Assembly (NCBI RefSeq): GCF_018127745.1
Contig: NZ_CP072333.1
Coordinates: forward strand, 1,116,001 to 1,180,000
Length of the DNA: 64,000 nt
Direction: 5' to 3'
DNA from: Porphyromonas sp. oral taxon 275
Lineage (GTDB): Bacteria > Bacteroidota > Bacteroidia > Bacteroidales > Porphyromonadaceae
A program made the translations under genes and the position numbers. The notes under the pieces were generated by a model that did no database searches, had not been told where the DNA came from, and saw only the letters and a program-made list of their open reading frames with translations. Below, one piece after another: positions 9,228 through 17,820 of this stretch (positions are counted from its first letter, which is position 1; the number at the start of each line of letters is the position of its first letter).

Positions 9228-10748
9228 CTAGCGACGGAACTTGGCGGGGAGTCTCCCCTCCAGCATGCTCATCAGCTCAGGGGTGATGCGCATCACCAGG
9301 AGACACAGCAGGAGCAGCAGCCCGATGAGCGAGGAGCGAACGAAGAGGTCGACCCAGACCGAGCTCATGCGCGGTAGGAGGCTATCCGCCCCCCAGGCAA
9401 GGAAGGCTATGGGCAGCGTGTAGAGCATACGGAGACTGAAGGGATGCACCCCGATCTTGAGGCTCACGAGGCCCTGCTGCAGGCCGTAGCTGACAAGATT
9501 GGTCAGCAGCATCGCCAGCGCCGCACCCATCGTACCGAAGTGTGGGATGAGGTAGATGGTCGAGACGAAGGACATCACCAGCACGCTGATGGTATAGTAG
9601 ACATTCCAGTAGTAGTAGCGTGAGGTACTCACCACCGTATGGCTGCAGGTCAAGGTCAGCTCCACGAGCTTCGCCAGCCCGAGGAAGAAGAAGATCCACT
9701 TGCCACCCGCGAACTGCTCCCCGTTGGGCATGATGGCGAAGATGCTGTCTATGTTCACCCAGATCATGATGAAGATCAAGAGGCCAGAGAGTAGCTGGTA
9801 GAAGCCCACGAGGCGGTACACGTCCTCGACGCGCTGCTTATCGCCCTCCTTGGCTGCCTCGGCGATCTTGGGTGCGGCGACGCTGAGGATAGCCCGCATC
9901 GGGATCTCGATAATGGAGACCATATAGAAGGCCATCGTATAGACCCCTGCCGAGGAGAGCCCCCCCTTGTCGATGAAGGCGACCATGAAGAGATCCATGC
10001 GCCCCGAGAGCGTGATCCCGATCGAGGTCAGCGTATAGAGCGCCGTGTAGCGGTAGAAGCCGCGGCGCATCTCGGGGGAGACATAGGCGGGATTGTGCCT
10101 TAGGCTCAGCGGCGTGATGCGCCCGAGGTAGGCTCCACTAGCGAGCATGCAGACGCCGAAGCTGCCGATGAAGCCCCACATCATCGTCGTGAAGTCGATG
10201 TAGCCAAAGGCGTAGGCGAGGTAGCAGGCCAGCTGGAGGACGCGCAGCAGCACCTCCTTGATCCCCTTAGGGACAGCCACACGCAGCAGCTGGTAGGTGT
10301 AGAGCTCCAGCAGCGTCCAGCCCATCGTGAAGAGCGTGAGGGGGATGACGGCGTAGTAGAAGTCGATGAGCAGCGGGCTATTCGTACTGTAGAGCCCCAC
10401 CAGCGGCTGACGCAGCAGCACGTAGAGGAGGCTCATCACGGCGGCACCCACCAGGCCTACCACGGTGACGTAGTAGAAGAAGCCGTGGTTGGGCCCATCC
10501 TCAGCGCGGTAGGGATTGGTAGGGCTGTCCTTGAAGAAGGGGAAGTAACGACTCAGCGAATAGGTCATCCCGAGGAGCCCCAGCCCCGAGAGCTGGGTCG
10601 CCAGCTCGGGCAGGAGGCGCGTCAGCCCGATCTCCTCGGGCGTAAGGTACTTGGCCAGGATGAAGAAGGTCGTCACGAAGCCTATCCCTACGCCGATGTA
10701 GGTGACGAGGGTACCGAGTATGCTTTCCTTGGCAGCTAAGCTGGGCAT
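9228..10748 (-). CDS. Polysaccharide flippase, Wzx/MATE-like (MOP superfamily)
   Basis: A 506-residue integral membrane protein with about 12-14 hydrophobic helices, starting MPSLAAKESILGTLVTYIGVGIGF. The N-terminus and the positions of charged loops fit the MOP flippase family that moves lipid-linked oligosaccharide units across the inner membrane. It sits 8 bp after aroC and 28 bp before the GT4 gene, so probably works with the two transferases downstream. No polymerase (Wzy) or ligase gene is present in this window, so the pathway is incomplete here. Confidence 0.88.
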   Translation of the reverse strand: MPSLAAKESILGTLVTYIGVGIGFVTTFFILAKYLTPEEIGLTRLLPELATQLSGLGLLGMTYSLSRYFPFFKDSPTNPYRAEDGPNHGFFYYVTVVGLVGAAVMSLLYVLLRQPLVGLYSTNSPLLIDFYYAVIPLTLFTMGWTLLELYTYQLLRVAVPKGIKEVLLRVLQLACYLAYAFGYIDFTTMMWGFIGSFGVCMLASGAYLGRITPLSLRHNPAYVSPEMRRGFYRYTALYTLTSIGITLSGRMDLFMVAFIDKGGLSSAGVYTMAFYMVSIIEIPMRAILSVAAPKIAEAAKEGDKQRVEDVYRLVGFYQLLSGLLIFIMIWVNIDSIFAIMPNGEQFAGGKWIFFFLGLAKLVELTLTCSHTVVSTSRYYYWNVYYTISVLVMSFVSTIYLIPHFGTMGAALAMLLTNLVSYGLQQGLVSLKIGVHPFSLRMLYTLPIAFLAWGADSLLPRMSSVWVDLFVRSSLIGLLLLLCLLVMRITPELMSMLEGRLPAKFRR

Positions 10749-10756
10749 GGACTATA

Positions 10757-11869
10757 CTATATATGTAGGGGACGCGCAGCCTGGCGTCCTAGGTATTCGA
10801 GGTAGAGATCAGCCAGGGTCAGCGCAGCCATGGCCGCGACGACAGGCACCGCACGCAGCGCTACGCAGGGATCATGGCGCCCCTCTAGGGTGAAGCTCGT
10901 AGGCTGCCCCGAGCGGGTCACCGTCTGCTGCGGCTGGCCGATGGAGGAGGTGGGCTTGAAGGCGACGCGCAGCGTGAGGTCCTCGCCCGTGGTGATCCCC
11001 CCAAGGAGGCCCCCCGAGTGATTGGTACGCGTGGCGATCCCCTCGGGGCTGGGGACAAACTCGTCCCGCACGGCAGAGCCACGAGCTGCAGCCAGTGCGA
11101 AGCCGCTGCCGAGCTCGAAGCCCTTGGCTGCATTGATGCTCATCATCGCGGAGGCTAGGCGCGCACTACACTTGTCGTAGAGCGGCTCCCCCAGCCCCAC
11201 GGGTAGGCCCGTGATGCGGCAGCTGACGATGCCTCCGACGCTATCCCGAGCCGCACGCGCAGCCTCGATCTCGGCAAGCATCGCCTCGGCGTAGCGGGGA
11301 TCAGGGCAGGGGAAGGGGCCCGAGAGTTGCTGGGAGAGCTGCACGCGCTCCGCCTCACTGAGGCTACGAAGCAGCTCAGCCTCGGGGAGCTGCACCCCTC
11401 CCACCGCACTAAGATAGGCATAGACCCCCACCCCACGGCTAGCCAGCCACTGCTCACAGAGGGCTCCCGCGACGACACGTACCACCGTCTCACGCGCTGA
11501 GGCTCGTCCGCCCCCACGCGGATCGCGAAGCCCGTACTTCGACTCGTAGGTGTAGTCGGCATGCCCTGGGCGATAGAGCTCGGCCAGCGCCTCGTAGTCA
11601 CGGCTACGCACATCGGCATTGGCGATGACGAAGGCAAGGGGCGTACCCGTCGTACGTCCCTCGTAGAGACCAGAGAGGAAGCGCAGCTCATCGGACTCGG
11701 CACGCGGAGTCGTCCCGCGCTGACCACCTCGCCGCTGGGCAAGCCGGCGCTGCAGCAGCTCCTCATCAATGCGAAGCCCCGAGGGGAAGCCATCGAGGAC
11801 ACCCCCTACAGCCTCTCCGTGTGACTCGCCGAAGGTCGTCAGTCGGATCAGTCTCCCTATACTATTCAC
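10757..11869 (-). CDS. aroC: Chorismate synthase
   Basis: Converts EPSP to chorismate using reduced FMN, the last shikimate step. The 370-residue protein has TTFGESHGEAVG at its start and the later conserved GRASARETVVRV and Arg/His positions of the family. Start chosen at GTG 11869 (VNSIGRLIRLTTFGESHG); an upstream in-frame start at 11920 would fall within the terminator of the preceding gene. It heads a run with the flippase and two glycosyltransferases (gap 8 bp). The partner enzyme aroA is encoded at 27.3-28.6 kb, in a different operon. Confidence 0.96.
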   Translation of the reverse strand: MNSIGRLIRLTTFGESHGEAVGGVLDGFPSGLRIDEELLQRRLAQRRGGQRGTTPRAESDELRFLSGLYEGRTTGTPLAFVIANADVRSRDYEALAELYRPGHADYTYESKYGLRDPRGGGRASARETVVRVVAGALCEQWLASRGVGVYAYLSAVGGVQLPEAELLRSLSEAERVQLSQQLSGPFPCPDPRYAEAMLAEIEAARAARDSVGGIVSCRITGLPVGLGEPLYDKCSARLASAMMSINAAKGFELGSGFALAAARGSAVRDEFVPSPEGIATRTNHSGGLLGGITTGEDLTLRVAFKPTSSIGQPQQTVTRSGQPTSFTLEGRHDPCVALRAVPVVAAMAALTLADLYLEYLGRQAARPLHI

Positions 11870-11890
11870 GCACTCCTGTGTACATAGCGA

Positions 11891-11927
11891 CGGATGCCCT
11901 AGGGGAGGTCTTCCTCCCAAGGCATCC
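11891..11927 (-). terminator. Terminator of the FKBP gene
   Basis: CGGATGCC pairs with GGCATCCG, with an inner GGGAGG/CCTCCC stem, in the 80-bp space after the FKBP stop codon. Confidence 0.7.
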
Positions 11928-11949
11928 GTCCTATCATTTCAATGTATGC

Positions 11950-12543
11950 TTAGTGGCAACCGCAGCCACCACCGCAGCCGTCGTGCTCCTTGTGCCCATG
12001 GTCTTCGTCATCATGACCGCAGCCACAGCCACAGCCGCAGCCACCCTCATGACCACCGAAGAAAGCCTCGATCTCCTCAGGCGTAGCCTCATGGACATCG
12101 TAGATCTCCCCGATGAAGTGGAGCTCCTCACCCGCTAGGGGGTGGTTGAAGTCCATGACGACGATGTCCTCACGGATCTCCAGGACGCTACCACGGATCA
12201 TCTCGCCATCAGGCGTATAGAGCGGCAGCGTAGCGCCCTCCTGTACATTGGCGTCCAGCTCGCCCTCAGGCGTGAGGAACATCTCCTTGGCAAGCTCATG
12301 CACTGCCTCATCCACGCGGGGGCCGTAGGCCTCCTCGCTGGTGAGGGTGAAGTCGAACTTATCCCCGGCCTTGAGCCCGAAGATATTCTTCTCAAACTCG
12401 GGCAGCATCATGCCCATACCCTGGATATAGGTCAAGGGGCGTTCGGGGCTCGTCTCCTCCATGAGGACGCGTTCCTCGGAGTTGCCTACATAGAGCTCGT
12501 AGCCGAGGGACACGAACTTGTTGGGCGCAACAGTCATACTCAT
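11950..12543 (-). CDS. SlyD-type FKBP peptidyl-prolyl isomerase with metal-binding tail
   Basis: A 197-residue FKBP with the SlyD layout: a short FKBP half (YELYVGNSEERV, residues 15-26), an insert-in-flap domain with EKNIFGLKAGDKFDF, then a C-terminal tail from about residue 160 that is almost only Gly, Cys, His and acidic residues (for example GCGCGCGCGH and GCGGGCGCH). In the family the tail binds Ni, Zn or Co and the flap domain is a chaperone. Two start Met codons, 12543 and 12537, are possible. Monocistronic with its own promoter and terminator. The tail is unusually rich in Cys pairs. A role in metal storage for the cobalt genes elsewhere in the window is only a guess. Confidence 0.92.
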   Translation of the reverse strand: MSMTVAPNKFVSLGYELYVGNSEERVLMEETSPERPLTYIQGMGMMLPEFEKNIFGLKAGDKFDFTLTSEEAYGPRVDEAVHELAKEMFLTPEGELDANVQEGATLPLYTPDGEMIRGSVLEIREDIVVMDFNHPLAGEELHFIGEIYDVHEATPEEIEAFFGGHEGGCGCGCGCGHDDEDHGHKEHDGCGGGCGCH

Positions 12544-12567
12544 ATTCTGTCTTGTCTAGTTAAAGGG

Positions 12568-12608
12568 GCCCTACACTTGGGTAGGGCTAGTCTGTAGGTA
12601 CAAAGATA
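12568..12608 (-). promoter_or_regulatory. Promoter and leader hairpin of the FKBP gene
   Basis: On the minus strand the box TATCTTTG lies at 12608-12601, 58 bp before the gene. The leader holds a hairpin GCCCTAC/GTAGGGC at 12568-12587, close to the expected transcription start. Confidence 0.6.
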
Positions 12609-12799
12609 GTCATTTTAGCCCTTAGCCACAGCCTCCTGCCTCGTCTAGAGCGCAGGGATGCCAGCCCGCAACGCTCGGGATGAGGGCGAGCCCAAGGACT
12701 AGCGCCAGCTCCCCCCAGGGCGTCGTATGACGTACCCCAGAGGATGCTGGCGCTCAGCCTTGCCATCCACATCTAGATGAGTCGAGGAGTAAAGCGGGG

Positions 12800-13147
12800 C
12801 TAGAGGCCGAGCTCCTGCCGCAGCTCCTCATCGGTGATGCCGAGCTGAGCGACGATGCGCTTGAGCCGCGGGATCGTCTCCTCGTGGAAGAGACGACGAC
12901 GCTGCTGGCGCACCAGCTCCAGCGCTCCTGGAGAGACGAAGAAGCCGATCCCGCGCTGCGTATGGATCAGCCCCTGAGCCCCGAGGCGCTCGTAGGCGTG
13001 CACCACGGTATTGGGGGCGACCTGCATCAGCACGGCCATCTCGCGCACGGAGGGGATACGCTGGCCCTCGGTGTACTCGCCATCGAGGATACGCTCAGCG
13101 ACCAGCTCGATGATGTAGCTGAAGCCTATGTTCTTAGTCATGTTCAT
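12800..13147 (-). CDS. GntR-family regulator, short YtrA type
   Basis: A 115-residue protein made of an N-terminal winged helix-turn-helix (EGQRIPSVREMAVLMQVAPNT at about 29-49) and only a short helical tail, as in the YtrA subfamily that controls ABC transporter operons. It is the third gene of the operon ABC ATPase-membrane protein-GntR (8-bp gap to the membrane gene). The palindrome AGTGTG-N12-CACACT at the operon's transcription start resembles the YtrA operator layout, so autoregulation is likely. The inducing signal is unknown; relatives often respond to cell-wall stress. Confidence 0.9.
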   Translation of the reverse strand: MNMTKNIGFSYIIELVAERILDGEYTEGQRIPSVREMAVLMQVAPNTVVHAYERLGAQGLIHTQRGIGFFVSPGALELVRQQRRRLFHEETIPRLKRIVAQLGITDEELRQELGL

Positions 13148-13155
13148 AGTTACGT

Positions 13156-13935
13156 TTACTTGATCTGCAGTGTGTGCAGGCGGTAGTAGAGCCCCGACAG
13201 CAGCCCGAGGTCTAGGAGGGAGAAGACGATGCGCTGCACGAGCATGGCGTTCTCCCAGCCTCGGATAAATTCCTCCGGCGTCTCATAGTGTATATGAGCA
13301 GTCTGTAGCATAAAGATAGTCACGCCCCAGAAGATCAGGACAAGGATCAGCCCCAGCACGGCGAAGCCTACGAAGACATTGCGGAAGGACATCATACACA
13401 GTGCTGCTAGGAAGACGAGGAAGAGCATCCCAGGGAGCGTATTATATAGCCCTTGGCAGATCTGCGCCAGGCTGAGCCCCCTAAAGTCAAAGGGGATAAA
13501 GGAGCCATCTACAGGCATCAGCAGCTGCAGCAGCTCCGTCAGCAGCAGTACCGCCAGGCAGGTGATGAGCGTGTAGCAGAGGATCACTAGAGCCATCGAG
13601 CAGAGTTTCTCGAAGGTGCTGGAGGGGATCTGCGTGTAGGCGGTAGGCTGCACCTGGTGCACCACACGATTGACCCAGACCATGCTGAAGAGGCTCAGCC
13701 CCCCTGTATAGAAGAGCAGCAGGCGACCATCTGCATAGCTGATGACAAAATCCTGAAAGGCCTCCACTAGGTCGAAGTCAGACGTCGCGATAATGAGCAG
13801 CAGCGGGATGGCGATAAAGACGATCGCCATGATCAGCTGGAAGAGGAGGAAGGTCGACAGCGTGTCGTAGATGCTCTGGCGGGTCTGTAGATAGATGCGC
13901 CCACAGACCGAGCCGTGTAGAGAAGAGGTATTCAT
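13156..13935 (-). CDS. Membrane subunit of ABC transporter (permease-like)
   Basis: A 259-residue protein with about six hydrophobic segments (near 25-50, 70-90, 110-135, 155-190, 195-215 and 235-255). It has no family motif I can name with certainty. Its place between an ABC ATPase gene (12 bp upstream) and a GntR gene (8 bp downstream) makes it the probable transmembrane partner, in the style of YtrC/D or ABC-2 permeases. The start at 13935 reads MNTSSLHGSVCGRIY; the first 20 residues are cytoplasmic-looking. Confidence 0.75.
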   Translation of the reverse strand: MNTSSLHGSVCGRIYLQTRQSIYDTLSTFLLFQLIMAIVFIAIPLLLIIATSDFDLVEAFQDFVISYADGRLLLFYTGGLSLFSMVWVNRVVHQVQPTAYTQIPSSTFEKLCSMALVILCYTLITCLAVLLLTELLQLLMPVDGSFIPFDFRGLSLAQICQGLYNTLPGMLFLVFLAALCMMSFRNVFVGFAVLGLILVLIFWGVTIFMLQTAHIHYETPEEFIRGWENAMLVQRIVFSLLDLGLLSGLYYRLHTLQIK

Positions 13936-13947
13936 AGTCGTAGCTAC

Positions 13948-14799
13948 TTACTTGGTGAGATCCTGTGACTGGAGGGCGGAGAGCACGGCAGGACGTGCCG
14001 CGAGCAGCGCGTTGAAGAAGAGCTCCATGCTGAAGTCCTCAGCCTCCTCGTCTTCACCACGGGCGAAGACACCCAATAGGCCCAGTGGAGACTGCTCGGT
14101 ATAGAGCGGCTGGGTAGTCTCGCCTGGCTGAACGGGGGCGAAGCGCAGGCGCGAGGCGACCTCACTGACCGTAGCCTGGCAGATGATCGCTCCCTGCTCC
14201 AGCACCAGCACGCTATCGATGATCTGCTCGAGGTCACGCACCTGGTGTGTGCTGATGATGATCGTCTGCTCGTCGCTGGTGTACTGGGCGAGCACGCGGC
14301 GGAATTCGCTCTTGGACGGGATGTCCAGTCCATTGGTCGGCTCGTCCATCAGCAGCAGGGGCACGCGCAGGGCTAGGGCAAAGGCGATCAGCGCCTTCTT
14401 CTTCTGCCCCTGCGAGATCTTCTTGAGGTTCATCTCAGGGCTGAGGGAGAAGATCTGCAGCAGTTCGCTCCCCATCGCTGCGTCATAATTGGGGTAGAAG
14501 GCACCGTTGACCTCGAAGAACTTGGCGATGCTGATCGAGGGCACGGCGACCTCCTCGGGCAGGAGGTAGACCTGCTGCAGGAAGGGGACCTGGCGGCGCT
14601 TGGGGTCATGCCCGAGCACCTCCAGCTGGCCCGACTGCCGCAGCAGCTGACCGGTGAGGAGCTTGAGCAGCGTAGTCTTGCCCTCTCCATTGCGTCCCAG
14701 CAGCCCCGTGATCGAGCCCTGTCCGAGCTCGAGTCCCAGCCCTCGGAAGACCTTGCGGCTACGCTTGTAGCCGAACTCTAATCCTTGTACGTGTATCAT
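13948..14799 (-). CDS. ABC transporter ATP-binding protein
   Basis: A 283-residue ATPase with Walker A GLLGRNGEGKTTLLKLL (about 33-49), a degenerate signature SQGQKKKALIAF in place of LSGGQ, Walker B LLLMDEPTNGLD and the switch His in IIISTHQ. It is the first gene of the operon with the membrane protein and GntR regulator. After the ATPase core there is an extra C-terminal region of about 60 residues, acidic and of unknown role. The substrate is not evident; similar sets in other bacteria are linked to lipid or antimicrobial-peptide stress. Confidence 0.92.
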   Translation of the reverse strand: MIHVQGLEFGYKRSRKVFRGLGLELGQGSITGLLGRNGEGKTTLLKLLTGQLLRQSGQLEVLGHDPKRRQVPFLQQVYLLPEEVAVPSISIAKFFEVNGAFYPNYDAAMGSELLQIFSLSPEMNLKKISQGQKKKALIAFALALRVPLLLMDEPTNGLDIPSKSEFRRVLAQYTSDEQTIIISTHQVRDLEQIIDSVLVLEQGAIICQATVSEVASRLRFAPVQPGETTQPLYTEQSPLGLLGVFARGEDEEAEDFSMELFFNALLAARPAVLSALQSQDLTK

Positions 14800-14816
14800 A
14801 TCTTAGGCTTGCATTA

Positions 14817-14840
14817 AGTGTGTTACTTACTAACCACACT
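14817..14840 (-). promoter_or_regulatory. Probable GntR operator at the ABC operon start
   Basis: The inverted repeat AGTGTG-N12-CACACT covers 14817-14840, immediately downstream of the -7 box and over the expected transcription start. Confidence 0.65.
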
Positions 14841-14841
14841 G

Positions 14842-14849
14842 CAAAGGTA
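14842..14849 (-). promoter_or_regulatory. -7 promoter box of the ABC-GntR operon
   Basis: Read on the minus strand it is TACCTTTG, 43 bp before the ATG at 14799, in an AT-rich stretch. TTG triplets upstream are not at the ideal 19-bp spacing. Confidence 0.7.
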
Positions 14850-15105
14850 ATCATTATATCAATACAATGACACACCGAAAGCAAAGAGGCTGTATCCTAG
14901 CACACTAATCCCAGAGTACCCCACCTAGAATAAGAACAGCGCCTCGAGCTGCGTGCGACCAGCGCTCCCAGCCTAGGGGGAGTAGTACTCCCGCCCTAGG
15001 CGTCTCGGCATCCCCTAAGCAGAAAGCCTCGCATCCCCTCAATAGAATGCGCGCCGCCTCAGTCCTAGCGGCGCAGCAGCAGAGGCATTAAGCGGGATCA
15101 ATGTA
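14850..15105. other. Intergenic region between ABC operon and fabG
   Basis: Apart from the promoter elements of the ABC operon and the fabG terminator, this 250-bp stretch shows nothing I recognise; no repeat-array unit is present. Confidence 0.5.
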
Positions 15106-15143
15106 CGAGGCCCCCGACTGCAGCGCTGCAGTCGGGGGCCTCG
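15106..15143 (-). terminator. Terminator of the tetR-fabG operon
   Basis: An 18-bp perfect stem (CGAGGCCCCCGACTGCAG) with a two-base centre in the 3' flank of fabG; on the plus side it is followed by TGTCTTTTCC. Confidence 0.75.
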
Positions 15144-15177
15144 TGTCTTTTCCTTGGGGGAAGCTAAGCCAAGCGGC

Positions 15178-15924
15178 CTACATGTTCATCCCACCGCAGA
15201 CGTGGATGGTCTGCCCCGTGACGTAGGAGGAGAGGTCGCTGGCGAGGAAGGTCGCCACGTTGGCCACATCCTCGGGCGTACCGCCACGACGGAGGGGGAT
15301 CTGAGCCTCCCACTGCTTGCGTACCTCATCGCTGAGGGCGTGCGTCATGTCGGTGATGATGAAGCCTGGAGCGATCGCGTTAGCACGCACCCCGCGCGAG
15401 CCGAGCTCCTTGGCGATGCTCTTCGCTAGACCGATCATACCAGCCTTGGAGGCGGAGTAGTTCGTCTGCCCAGCGTTGCCTGAGACCCCGACGACGGAGG
15501 CCATGTTGATGATGCTGCCGGCCTTCTGCTTGAGCATGACGGGCGTGACAGCGTGGATGAGGTTGAAGGCAGACTTGAGGTTGACGTTGATCACCAGGTC
15601 CCACTGCTCCTCGGTCATACGCATCATCAGGCCGTCGCGCGTGATCCCTGCGTTGTTGACCAGCACGTCGACACGGCCGAAGTCAGCGAGCACCTCCTCG
15701 ATCAGCTTGTGGGCGTCGTCGAAGTTAGCAGCGTTGGAGGCATAGGCCTTAGCCTTGACGCCGAGCCCCTTGAGCTCCTCGATGAAGGCCTCTACGGTCT
15801 CGTCGATCTTGAGGTCAGTGATGACGACATTGGCGCCCTCCTGGGCATACTTCAGTGCTATGGCACGACCGATACCACGACCGGCCCCGGTGACAATGGC
15901 CACCTTGTCTTTGAGTAGATTCAT
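15178..15924 (-). CDS. fabG: 3-oxoacyl-[acyl-carrier-protein] reductase
   Basis: NADPH-dependent short-chain dehydrogenase of fatty-acid elongation. The 248-residue protein has the nucleotide motif TGAGRGIGRAIA (about 12-23), LVNNAGITRDG, and the catalytic Ser (near MASVVGVSG), Tyr and Lys in NYSASKAGM, ending in the typical C-terminal stretch VTGQTIHVCGGM. It follows a TetR regulator by 14 bp in one operon and is closed by a strong terminator. The combination hints that lipid synthesis is regulated by the TetR protein, which is inference. Confidence 0.96.
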   Translation of the reverse strand: MNLLKDKVAIVTGAGRGIGRAIALKYAQEGANVVITDLKIDETVEAFIEELKGLGVKAKAYASNAANFDDAHKLIEEVLADFGRVDVLVNNAGITRDGLMMRMTEEQWDLVINVNLKSAFNLIHAVTPVMLKQKAGSIINMASVVGVSGNAGQTNYSASKAGMIGLAKSIAKELGSRGVRANAIAPGFIITDMTHALSDEVRKQWEAQIPLRRGGTPEDVANVATFLASDLSSYVTGQTIHVCGGMNM

Positions 15925-15938
15925 AGGAGTATGATGTA

Positions 15939-16571
15939 TTACTGATTGCTATCTAGTGGTGTGGAGGCAGTGGGCTGGAGCTCGTGACGCGGGTCAAGCC
16001 CGTGGAGCAGGAGGTGACGCACTACAGCGCGTATCTCCTCTATCGTACCGTAGATGCGGTAGGCCCCGCTGATGAAGGGCACTTCCATACCCTTGACCAT
16101 ATTCTGTAGGAGGTAGGCCATCAGGCGCGCATTGGGGATCTGCAGGACCCCAGCCCTATTCCCCGCCTCGAGGATGTCCTCGAACTGCTGCACCTCCTTG
16201 CGGTCGAAGTCGCTACGCACCTGCTCCACGAGCGAGATGTCGCGGAAGAACTCAGCGCGGAGCGACCCGTTGCGCAGCACCAGGTCCTTCATCTTGTAGA
16301 GGTGGGTCAGCATCATCGTCATGATCTTCTCCTCGGGGCTCAGGGTCAGGCGGCGCACCAGCTCGAGGTCATGCCACAGGCGATCGAGCTCGCGCTCGAT
16401 GACGGCGTGGAAGATCTCATCCTTATTGCGGAAGTAGGTGTAGAGCGTGCGGCGACCCTTATTCGAGGCGTCGGCAATATCGTTCATCGTCGTATTGGTG
16501 AAGCCAACACGAGCGAAGAGCTGTCTTGCGACTTCGATCATAAGGTCCTTGGTCTTGAGGACGGTCGACAT
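15939..16571 (-). CDS. TetR-family transcriptional regulator
   Basis: A 210-residue regulator. The N-terminal helix-turn-helix reads FARVGFTNTTMNDIADASN followed by the conserved GRRTLYTYFRNKDEIF, characteristic of TetR. The remaining ~150 residues are the variable ligand-binding domain. Start chosen at ATG 16571 (MSTVLKTKDLM) because the -7 box at 16666-16673 lies inside the only longer frame. It precedes fabG by 14 bp, as FabR-like or fatty-acid-linked regulators sometimes do; the ligand is unknown. Confidence 0.92.
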   Translation of the reverse strand: MSTVLKTKDLMIEVARQLFARVGFTNTTMNDIADASNKGRRTLYTYFRNKDEIFHAVIERELDRLWHDLELVRRLTLSPEEKIMTMMLTHLYKMKDLVLRNGSLRAEFFRDISLVEQVRSDFDRKEVQQFEDILEAGNRAGVLQIPNARLMAYLLQNMVKGMEVPFISGAYRIYGTIEEIRAVVRHLLLHGLDPRHELQPTASTPLDSNQ

Positions 16572-16665
16572 GCCTGAACTGAGTGTAGCCTCCTTGAGTG
16601 AGGTCGATAAATGATACTGTGCTGTGATACGAATGGGCGCTCCGATATAGCCTAGCGTCCAATTG

Positions 16666-16673
16666 CAAAGGTA
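16666..16673 (-). promoter_or_regulatory. -7 promoter box of tetR-fabG
   Basis: Minus-strand TACCTTTG, 95 bp before the ATG at 16571, which gives a leader of roughly 85 bases. Confidence 0.6.
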
Positions 16674-16978
16674 GGTAAAATTGCGCACATACCCCCGAAA
16701 CGTGCAATCCTCCACCCCTCGTCCCGTCTCCCGAGCCCCCACTCCCGGCACTGAGTCCCCAGCCCGTCCAGCCCTCACCCTTGCCTAGGAGCGAGCTTCT
16801 TGATACGGCCGGCCATACCCCTTATATAAGGTAGACGAAGCTGTCCCACGCCCCTACCGCGGCTGATGCGGCACATACTCCAAAGGCAATAAAGGGATAG
16901 AGCCTTCTACGCTTCACGAAGGGGTAGACCGTACTGAATGAGTTGGGCTTGTATTAGCCTTGCTCTGACAAGAAGGAC

Positions 16979-17255
16979 AAGCCCCATCGGGGCGACCCCT
17001 TCAAAGCCCAGGGTGCGTAGCCCTGCAAGGGCGACCAAACCCTGGGTAGTCTAGGTAAATAGGTAGAGAGCCCTATAGGGGCGACCCTCAAAACGTTCGT
17101 AGCGCTGAGTAGCACCGCTTTGCCTACGATCTTAACTTGCCTTGAGGGTCGCCCCGGTAGGGCTCTCTAAGTATGGGGACGCGTGACCCAGGGTTCCGTC
17201 ACCCTTACAGCGTTCCCTCACCCTGGGCTTTGAAGGGGTCGCCCCGCTGGGGCTT
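16979..17255. repeat. 277-bp GC-rich inverted-repeat element, copy 1
   Basis: Bounded by AAGCCCC and GGGGCTT. The outer ~36 bp are near-perfect inverted repeats, and an inner pair (GAGCCCTATAGGGGCGACCC against GGGTCGCCCCGGTAGGGCTC) follows, so most of the element can fold on itself around a ~50-bp centre. No open frame of transposase type. It looks like a MITE-like or structured-RNA repeat. Confidence 0.85.
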
Positions 17256-17422
17256 GCGCAGCCGCTTATCCTTGCCTGAGCGCTGGGCTCACGCTAGGGG
17301 AGCTGTATCAGAAGTCCTGCCTTAGAGCTACCCGCAGTCTCTGCGCACGGAGCTGCTTCCGGAAGGGATAGACCGTACTGAATGAGTTGGGCTTGTATTA
17401 GCCTTGCTCTGACAAGAGGGAC

Positions 17423-17699
17423 TAGCCCCATCGGGGCGACCCCTTCAAAGCCCAGGGTGCGCAGCCCTGCAAGGGCGACCAAACCCTGGGTAGTCTAGGT
17501 AAATAGATAGAGAGCCCTACAGGGGCGACCCTCAAAACGTTCGTAGCGCTGAGTAGCACCGCTTTGCCTACGATCTTAACTTGCCTTGAGGGTCGCCCCG
17601 GTAGGGCTCTCTAAGTATGGGGAGGCGTGACCCAGGGTTCCGTCACGCTTACAGCGTTCCCTCACCCTGGGCTTTGAAGGGGTCGCCCCACTGGGGCTT
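17423..17699. repeat. 277-bp GC-rich inverted-repeat element, copy 2
   Basis: Same length and structure as copy 1, displaced by 444 bp as part of the tandem duplication. The left tip reads TAGCCCC, one base different from copy 1. Confidence 0.85.
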
Positions 17700-17820
17700 G
17701 CGCAGCCACTTATCCTTGCCTGGGCGCTGGGCTCACGCTAGGGGAGCTGTATCAGAAGTCCAGCCTCAGAGCTACCCGCAGTCTCTGCGCACAGAGCTGC
17801 TTCCGAATGGGGCGGGCGTA

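Larger units (their letters stand above)
16922..17809. repeat. 444-bp tandem duplication
   Basis: Two copies (about 16922-17365 and 17366-17809) in direct orientation. Landmarks shift by exactly 444: GACCGTACTG at 16927 and 17371, GGGGAGCTGTATC at 17297 and 17741. The copies differ by scattered single bases. Each holds one 277-bp inverted-repeat element plus flanks. Confidence 0.9.

Noticed and set aside
11869-11920. Longer N-terminus for chorismate synthase
   Set aside because: It would start inside the preceding terminator hairpin, and homologues start at the MNSIG-like position encoded by GTG 11869.
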